Part shown: positions 6,818 through 11,445 of the stretch, piece by piece
How positions within the stretch are numbered: the stretch's first letter is position 1
How the letters are laid out: each line of letters begins with the position of its first letter
From: an uncultured Flavobacterium sp.
Lineage (GTDB): Bacteria; Bacteroidota; Bacteroidia; Flavobacteriales; Flavobacteriaceae
Direction: 5' to 3'
DNA length: 11,445 nucleotides
Assembly (NCBI GenBank): GCA_934636265.1
Contig: CAKUAD010000032.1
Location: 1 to 11,445, forward strand
Notes under the pieces: model-generated
Told to the model about the DNA's origin: nothing
The model's input: only the letters and a program-made list of their open reading frames with translations
Databases searched by the model: none
Program-made: the position numbers and the translations under genes

Positions 6818-8149
6818 GTTCTCACTTCTCCAATTCACGCGATCCTGTTGGCTGTACTGCCACGGTGCCGCGTTGTTTTCAATGTTGGTCATCATCGCAT
6901 TGAGGGACATCGGTGCCGCGCTTTGTTCCATGACCAGGTAACGTCTCATGTCCATGATGATCGACAACGGGCTGATGTTTACCGGACACTCTTCGACGCA
7001 GGCATTACACGTGGTACAGGCCCAAAGTTCCTCGGATGTGATATAGTCGCCCAAAAGTTGTTTGTTGTCAGGAACAAAAACGCCTTTGTTGGCATCGATG
7101 TTTTTACCCACTTCTTCCAGACGGTCGCGCGTGTCCATCATGATTTTGCGCGGCGATAGTTTTTTGCCGGTGATGTTGGCCGGACAAACCGACGTACAAC
7201 GGCCGCACTCGGTACAGGTGTAGGCGTTGAGCAACTGTACCCAGTGGAGATCCTGAACATCACTCGCCCCGAATTTTGCAGGCGCGGCATCGGCATCAGG
7301 AGCTGGAGTGGCAAAAGGATCGGCGTTTGGATCCATCATCAGCTTTACCTCATTGGTCACCGATTCCAGATTGTCAAACTTGCCTTTAGGGTTCAGATCG
7401 GCATAATACGTATTGGGAAACGCCAGTAAAATGTGCAGGTGCTTGGAATAATACAGGTAATTCATGAATATCAGGATGCCGACGATGTGCAGCCACCAAA
7501 ATGTCCGCTCCAACATCACCACAGCGCCTACATTCATCCCATCGAACAAAAAAGTCAGGTATTGCGACACCGGAAACCAACCTGCGGGCTCGTAGTGCGG
7601 CACGCCTCCCGGAACGCGCTGGAGGTGAAGATCGGCGGCGTTCATCAGCAAAAACAACGACATCAACACAAGTTCAAAATACAGGATGTAATTGGCGTCG
7701 CTCTTAGGCCATCCCTTGAGATCACTGTGGATAAAGCGCTTTAGTTTGATGATGTTGCGCCGGGCAAGAAAGGCGATGACTGCCACGACGACCAATAAAG
7801 CCAGAATTTCAAACGATCCGATGAGGAAGTTATAAAAACCGCCCATAAAAGCAAAAATGCGGTGGGTGCCAAAAATCCCGTCGATGATGATTTCCAGTAG
7901 CTCGATGTTGATGATGACAAAGCCAATGTAGACGATAATGTGCAACACGCCTGCAATCGGGCGTTTGACCATTTTTGACTGACCGAGCGCGATCAGGATC
8001 ATGTTGCCCCAGCGCGCCTTGGGGTTGTCGGTGCGGTCAATGTCGCGTCCCAGCCGGATGTTGCGCATCAGTTTTTTGACGTTAATCGCAAAATATCCAA
8101 ACCCGATGGCCAGAATGACTACAAACAAAAGATTGTCCAGAATTCCCAT
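6812..8149 (-). CDS. Membrane 4Fe-4S ferredoxin-domain protein, HdrE/HdrC-like
   Basis: The 445-residue protein has an N-terminal membrane part and a C-terminal electron-transfer part. Likely membrane helices lie at about 5-24, 66-92, 108-130, 155-172 and 215-240. H70 and H221, inside helices, could be haem b ligands as in NarI/HdrE-type subunits; that is inference. A polar linker rich in Asp, Ala and Pro (about 272-295) leads to two ferredoxin motifs: C312-x2-C315-x2-C318-x3-C322-Pro and C378-x2-C381-x2-C384-x3-C388-Pro, typical of HdrC-type 4Fe-4S pairs. The layout suggests electrons pass from quinol or haem through two clusters to a CCG catalytic subunit, for which the protein at 5380-6168 is the obvious candidate. 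The physiological direction is unknown. The ATG at 8149 is three bases after the MCE gene stop, indicating one transcript. It lacks the CCG domains, so it is not a fused HdrD. Confidence 0.9.
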   Translation of the reverse strand: MGILDNLLFVVILAIGFGYFAINVKKLMRNIRLGRDIDRTDNPKARWGNMILIALGQSKMVKRPIAGVLHIIVYIGFVIINIELLEIIIDGIFGTHRIFAFMGGFYNFLIGSFEILALLVVVAVIAFLARRNIIKLKRFIHSDLKGWPKSDANYILYFELVLMSLFLLMNAADLHLQRVPGGVPHYEPAGWFPVSQYLTFLFDGMNVGAVVMLERTFWWLHIVGILIFMNYLYYSKHLHILLAFPNTYYADLNPKGKFDNLESVTNEVKLMMDPNADPFATPAPDADAAPAKFGASDVQDLHWVQLLNAYTCTECGRCTSVCPANITGKKLSPRKIMMDTRDRLEEVGKNIDANKGVFVPDNKQLLGDYITSEELWACTTCNACVEECPVNISPLSIIMDMRRYLVMEQSAAPMSLNAMMTNIENNAAPWQYSQQDRVNWRSENN

Positions 8150-8152
8150 AAC

Positions 8153-9115
8153 TTACTTGATTACCTGACCCAAGCTGTCGACCTTTGGGGCCACATAGGG
8201 TTTGTTCTTTTTGCCAAAAAGCGAAACGTTGACGTACCGCGTTGGATTCAGGCGCAAGTCCTGAAGCAACAATTCCAGTTCTTTGGACGTCTTTGAAAAG
8301 TTGTTGTAAAGCGTCTCGTCTTTCATGAGTTTGCCCATCGTTCCCTTTCCCGCCTGGATATCGTGCATGATGGCGTCCATTTTAGCAAGCGAACTCTCAA
8401 GACTTTTAACGGTCTTGCCGATGTTAGCCTGTGCGAGTGAATCAGACAGTTTTGCAAAATTACCCGATGCGCGGTCAACATTGCTCATGGTGCTGTTGAT
8501 TTTTGCGCGATTCTCCGCCAGCATGCCGTTGACGCTTTTTGAGGCGTCCTTGAATTCAGCCAGGGTAGCGTTTAAATTGGCGATGCTCGACCGGAGATTT
8601 TCCCTGGTTTTGGCATCAAGTACCTGGTTGATGTTGCCCAACATGGCATCGGCGCTCACGACCATTTTTTCAATTTTTTCCTGAAGCGGCGTCAGTTTAT
8701 CACCCACCAGCGCAGTAAGCCCGGGCTTTGTAGACCCCTCAAGGGTATCGCCTGATTGTGCCGGTTCAGGATCGGCCAGATTGGGGACAATTTCAATTTG
8801 CTTGCCTCCTATCAGGCCTGGTTCATACAAGTTAATCTTGCTGGTTTTGGAGATGGGAAAATCCGTATTCACCTGTATTTCAACCAAAAGGCGCGCGTCA
8901 GGCTGAAGTGTTACTTTATTCACCTTGCCCACCACAAATCCGTTGATGGTAACCGGTGCGGATTGAGCCAGTCCCTCAACATTGTCATAAGTTGCGTAAA
9001 ACGTTTTATAGGAATTAAAAAGGTCGCGGCCCTTTAAAAAACTGTATCCCCAGATAAACAAGAGGATGGACGCAATGACCAAGACGGCGGTTTTGATTTC
9101 TCTGGTAATCTTCAA
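8153..9115 (-). CDS. MCE/MlaD-family lipid-transport membrane protein, TTG start
   Basis: The 320-residue protein has one N-terminal membrane helix (about 8-24) and an MCE domain (about 36-112) with the typical GLAQSAPVTINGFVVGKV segment, so it should be anchored in the inner membrane facing the periplasm. MCE proteins form rings or tubes that move phospholipids between membranes, usually with an MlaE permease and MlaF ATPase; neither gene is in this window. A helical, coiled-coil-like region (about 138-285) is followed by the Bacteroidota-type tail GKGTMGKLMKDETLY and LRLNPTRYVN. The start codon is TTG at 9113-9115: the in-frame codon two positions upstream is the stop TAA, and the first in-frame ATG encodes residue 151, far past the membrane helix. 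The leader just before it contains nine A residues, in keeping with A-rich Bacteroidota initiation regions. The gene follows the amidase by 69 bases. Confidence 0.92.
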   Translation of the reverse strand: MKITREIKTAVLVIASILLFIWGYSFLKGRDLFNSYKTFYATYDNVEGLAQSAPVTINGFVVGKVNKVTLQPDARLLVEIQVNTDFPISKTSKINLYEPGLIGGKQIEIVPNLADPEPAQSGDTLEGSTKPGLTALVGDKLTPLQEKIEKMVVSADAMLGNINQVLDAKTRENLRSSIANLNATLAEFKDASKSVNGMLAENRAKINSTMSNVDRASGNFAKLSDSLAQANIGKTVKSLESSLAKMDAIMHDIQAGKGTMGKLMKDETLYNNFSKTSKELELLLQDLRLNPTRYVNVSLFGKKNKPYVAPKVDSLGQVIK

Positions 9116-9132
9116 AGCTTATTTTTTTTTAA

Positions 9133-9140
9133 CAAATGTA
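9133..9140 (-). promoter_or_regulatory. Possible -7 element (TAnnTTTG) upstream of the MCE gene
   Basis: The - strand reads TACATTTG here, an exact match to the Bacteroidota -7 pattern. The implied start point, near 9127, is about a dozen bases before the TTG codon. No TTG sits 17-23 bases upstream, so the -33 half is missing. It could be a weak internal promoter of the amidase operon or a chance match in AT-rich DNA. Confidence 0.3.
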
Positions 9141-9184
9141 ACGCAAATTCCTTTGGTGCCGGCATTATTTTAACGCTTTGCTGG

Positions 9185-10354
9185 CTATCGGCCACTCAGG
9201 GTCAACGCTTCCTGAACACTGATTTTACGTCCGTCTTTAAAGGCAATGATAAAAGCTTCGGGATATTTGGCCTTGGCCTCGGCCAGCTGCGACTTGGCTT
9301 GTTCATAAGTAGCTGCCGATCCGTACATATAACGGAAAAGCGTACCGGTTGACGCTACTGAGATAGGCGAAAGTCCCTTGAAATTTGATGGCGTAGCCTC
9401 CAGCTTGTTGCTGATTACCGCCAACTGAACCTTGTAGACGACTCCTGATGCGGGCGTCTCGGCAACGGGTTGTTCCACCGCTGGTTTTGGCGTTTCGGCC
9501 GGCGGCGCGTCGGGATCAGGTGAAGGCGTTATTTTAGGTTCGACCACCTTTTGCGACGGACGCACGTCAGGCTGAGGATTGCTGGTGCCAAAATATTCCT
9601 TGCGATAGTTGATGATCGCATCGGCAATAGCCCGCGCCATCTGGTTTTGTCCCTCCTCTGACCCCAGGTAATTACCCTCGTTGGGATTTGAGATAAAACC
9701 CATCTCAATCAACACTCGGGGCATGTAAGCTTTGTGCAAAACCATAAACGGCGCCTGCTTTACCCCGCGGTTCTTACGCCCCAACGCGTCGGTAAACAAA
9801 TCCTGGATCTTGCTGGCAAGCGAAATGCTGTTTTCCAAGTATTCTTCCTGTGCCAGGGTTAGGGCGATGGCACTCTCGGGCGAGTTGGGATCAAATCCTT
9901 CGTACTTTTGTTTGTAATCCTTTTCCAGTGTGATTACCGAGTTTTCCTTTTTGGCCACTTCCATATTGGACGCGTTCTTGCTCATACCCATCACATAGGT
10001 TTCGCTGCCGGCCGCCACGGTGTTTTTATTGGCGTTGCAATGGATTGAAACAAAAATATTTGCGTCGGCTTTGTTGGCAATGTTGGCGCGTTCTACCAAG
10101 TCGATAAACACATCGGTTTTTCGAGTGTAGATCACCTCCATTCCGGGCGTGGACTCAAGAATTTTACCCACTTTAAGCACAACGCCAAGCGCAATGTTTT
10201 TTTCGATATGGCCTGAATAGACGGCGCCGTGATCCTTGCCGCCATGGCCTGCGTCGAGCGCCACTTTAAATCGCTGGGACTGCGCGTTGCAAACAAGAGA
10301 AACCAGTAAGAAAATCAGCGGGAGTTGGGGCGTGAATGACTTTAAAATTCGCAT
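9185..10354 (-). CDS. N-acetylmuramoyl-L-alanine amidase (Amidase_3) with SPOR-like C-terminal domain
   Basis: This exported, zinc-dependent enzyme should cut the bond between N-acetylmuramic acid and L-Ala in peptidoglycan, as AmiA/B/C do in cell separation. Residues 1-24 form a signal peptide ending in CNA before QSQ. The catalytic domain (about 28-255) has all expected residues: H37 in DAGHGG, E51 in EKNIAL, H105 in SIHCN, and the catalytic E217 in LIEMGFISN. The insert between H105 and E217 is fairly long, with a helical region around 155-190 where AmiC-type enzymes have a regulatory helix. A Pro/Ala-rich linker (about 258-303) leads to a C-terminal domain (about 306-385; VYKVQLAVISN, then YEQAKSQLAEAKAKYPEAFIIAF) resembling SPOR domains that bind denuded septal glycan. 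ATG at 10354, TAG at 9185-9187. It is first in the leftward run, divergent from lptD, and preceded by a strong consensus promoter. Confidence 0.95.
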   Translation of the reverse strand: MRILKSFTPQLPLIFLLVSLVCNAQSQRFKVALDAGHGGKDHGAVYSGHIEKNIALGVVLKVGKILESTPGMEVIYTRKTDVFIDLVERANIANKADANIFVSIHCNANKNTVAAGSETYVMGMSKNASNMEVAKKENSVITLEKDYKQKYEGFDPNSPESAIALTLAQEEYLENSISLASKIQDLFTDALGRKNRGVKQAPFMVLHKAYMPRVLIEMGFISNPNEGNYLGSEEGQNQMARAIADAIINYRKEYFGTSNPQPDVRPSQKVVEPKITPSPDPDAPPAETPKPAVEQPVAETPASGVVYKVQLAVISNKLEATPSNFKGLSPISVASTGTLFRYMYGSAATYEQAKSQLAEAKAKYPEAFIIAFKDGRKISVQEALTLSGR

Positions 10355-10484
10355 GGAGTACTAAAAGTTAATTTAATGATTATCGCCGGTCAGAATATGA
10401 TTATTTGCGTATTTTTGGCGAAAAATTGCGGCGTCGGCCAGGCAAATACCGCACCACATTTTTACAAAATTAGTATTAATCCTG
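10355..10484. other. Divergent intergenic region between the amidase gene and lptD
   Basis: These 130 bases contain the control signals for both directions: most of the consensus leftward promoter (its -33 half extends into lptD) and a half-promoter for lptD. The strip next to the amidase start (10355-10380) is AT-rich. No clear palindromic operator or riboswitch-like fold was seen. Confidence 0.6.
10410..10417 (+). promoter_or_regulatory. Possible -7 element (TAnnTTTG) for lptD
   Basis: The + strand reads TATTTTTG, an exact TAnnTTTG match. It would start transcription near 10424, giving a leader of about 60 bases before the TTG codon of lptD. No TTG is found 17-23 bases upstream, so only half of the promoter is recognisable. 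Confidence 0.35.
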
Positions 10485-10495
10485 TTGCGTACAAA
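10465..10495 (-). promoter_or_regulatory. Consensus Bacteroidota promoter for the amidase-led operon
   Basis: On the - strand the -33 element TTTG occupies 10495-10492. A spacer of exactly 19 bases follows, then TAATTTTG at 10472-10465, which is a full TAnnTTTG -7 element. This matches the TTG-N19-TAnnTTTG pattern established for the Bacteroidota primary sigma factor. The predicted start of transcription is near 10458, leaving a leader of about 100 bases before the amidase ATG at 10354. The -33 element lies within codons 3-4 of the divergent lptD gene, so the two transcription units may interfere with each other. Confidence 0.65.
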
Positions 10496-11445
10496 CTTCT
10501 TCAATATCGTTTTATCAGCAATTTTCCTAACAATTGCGGGAGTTGCTGAGAGCCACGCACAGGAGATTCCAAGCCGTAAAATTCAGGTCCCGATCATTGA
10601 ACCTGCTGTTACTGAATCAGATACCTTGGCGCTGGAAGGCCTGATTACCCCTGTGACCGATTCGGTAAAAAACGACAGCGTCCCGGCTAAAAAACCACTG
10701 CTGGCCGATAAAATAAAGTACAAGGCCGAGGCGTACGCCAAAATCGACCAACGCAATAAACACATAACGCTTTACGACCGCGCTGAATTGTACTATCAGG
10801 ACATCGAGCTCAAGGCGGGTATCATCATCATGGATTATTCCAAGGACGAGGTTTATGCCGGGCGGATCAAGGACTCTTTGGGAAATTACACCCAACGGCC
10901 CGTTTTTAAACAAGGTACCAATGTTGTAGAACCTGATTCCATACGGTTTAATACCAAAACCAAAAAGGCGCTGGTCTGGAATTCACGAACCGATCAGGGC
11001 GAGTTCAAGGTAAAGGCCGAGATCACGAAAAAGGAAAACGACTCAGTCTATTTTATGAAGAGCGCCCGTTTTACTACGGCAAAAGATATTGATAACCCCG
11101 AATATTATTTTATTGCGCAAAAGGTAAAACTGGTTCCCGGCAAAAAGGTTGTCGTGGGCCTGACAAACATGGTCATCGCCGATGTCCCCACGCCCATCGC
11201 GCTCCCGTTTGCGTTTTTTCCCATGTCACAAAAGGCGGCCTCGGGCATTCTGGTGCCCACTTACGGCGACTCGCGTCAACGCGGATATTCACTGCAAAAC
11301 GGTGGCTATTACTTTGCGCTGAGCGATCATTACGATCTGGCTGTTTTAGGCGATTACTACACCAACGGAAGCTGGGGCCTCAGGTTTGAGACGCGTTATG
11401 CCAGCCGATATGCGTTTTCCGGCAACCTGAACTTGAGGTATGAAA
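10485..11445 (+). CDS. lptD: LptD-like LPS-assembly outer membrane protein, partial, TTG start
   Basis: The frame is open from 10485 to the right edge; 320 codons are visible and the C-terminal barrel is mostly cut off. The N-terminus is a signal peptide (basic MRTNFF, hydrophobic core to about residue 20, SHA before Q26). A low-complexity acidic stretch follows, then a beta-rich OstA/LptA-like domain from about residue 75 (KITLYDRAELYYQ-type repeats, TKTKKALVWNSRTDQGE). From about 210 the segment resembles the start of the LptD barrel: PVPTPIAL-like DVPTPIALPFAFFP, then GILVPTYGDSRQRGYSLQNGGYYF. LptD inserts LPS into the outer leaflet together with LptE. The start is taken as TTG at 10485-10487. 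Upstream the frame has only rare start-type codons (including CTG just before it) back to an in-frame stop. The first in-frame ATG, at 10830, is codon 116 and would delete the signal peptide. The gene diverges from the amidase. Confidence 0.85.
   Translation, partial: MRTNFFNIVLSAIFLTIAGVAESHAQEIPSRKIQVPIIEPAVTESDTLALEGLITPVTDSVKNDSVPAKKPLLADKIKYKAEAYAKIDQRNKHITLYDRAELYYQDIELKAGIIIMDYSKDEVYAGRIKDSLGNYTQRPVFKQGTNVVEPDSIRFNTKTKKALVWNSRTDQGEFKVKAEITKKENDSVYFMKSARFTTAKDIDNPEYYFIAQKVKLVPGKKVVVGLTNMVIADVPTPIALPFAFFPMSQKAASGILVPTYGDSRQRGYSLQNGGYYFALSDHYDLAVLGDYYTNGSWGLRFETRYASRYAFSGNLNLRYE

Noticed and set aside
9122..9130. Run of nine T on the + strand as a terminator tail
   Set aside because: There is no + strand gene to terminate and no GC-rich hairpin before it; on the - strand it is an A-rich leader just before the TTG start.
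10617..10913. - strand open frame opposite lptD
   Set aside because: The + strand frame here carries the LptD/OstA-like sequence with a signal peptide, so this is a shadow frame.
1..11445. Mobile elements, CRISPR arrays, tRNA or rRNA genes
   Set aside because: No transposase or integrase, no regular repeat-spacer array and no recognisable RNA gene was seen on either strand; the genes are conserved chromosomal ones in compact order.

Overview
The window looks like chromosomal DNA of a flavobacterium or close relative in the Bacteroidota. The main reasons are: bacillithiol gene bshA; a GH3/serine-hydrolase fusion typical of the phylum; an MCE protein with the Bacteroidota-type C-terminal signature; a small protein family that flavobacterial annotations often label 'ABC transporter ATPase'; and a promoter that fits the Bacteroidota TTG-N19-TAnnTTTG pattern. 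Base composition is near 50% GC by eye, which is high for Flavobacterium. Everything here appears to be conserved housekeeping and envelope DNA. I see no insertion sequence, phage, CRISPR, tRNA or rRNA.

Layout: lptD starts near the right end on the + strand (10485 onward, cut by the window edge). Everything to its left is on the - strand. Reading in that direction the order is: amidase with a SPOR-like tail (10354-9185), MCE/MlaD-family membrane protein (9115-8153), membrane 4Fe-4S protein (8149-6812), an AT-rich gap of 171 bases with degenerate repeats (6811-6641), small HAD-like protein (6640-6194), CCG-domain Fe-S protein (6168-5380), exported cysteine protein (5380-4793), unknown 160-residue protein (4791-4309), exported GH3/beta-lactamase-fold fusion (4307-1395), bshA (1361-213) and a partial lipoprotein (268 to the left edge). 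Spacing is very tight: 3 bases, a 1-base TAATG overlap, two 1-base gaps and one 56-base overlap. One or two operons are therefore likely, with 6641-6811 the only sizeable internal break.

Function: lptD (LPS export), the MCE protein (probable lipid transport), the amidase and the GH3 fusion (peptidoglycan cleavage or recycling) concern the envelope. The two Fe-S proteins together resemble a membrane-bound heterodisulfide-reductase-like complex: one supplies the membrane segment and two 4Fe-4S clusters, the other the CCG catalytic-type domains. bshA makes the first intermediate of the thiol bacillithiol. A link between the Hdr-like pair and bacillithiol or envelope redox chemistry is only a hypothesis.

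Two gene starts are noteworthy: the MCE gene and lptD both appear to begin with TTG, because no in-frame ATG could include their N-terminal membrane or signal segments. The best regulatory call is a consensus Bacteroidota promoter for the amidase operon, whose -33 element lies inside the first codons of divergent lptD. I found no clearly undescribed system; the least understood parts are the Hdr-like pair and the three small proteins beside it.
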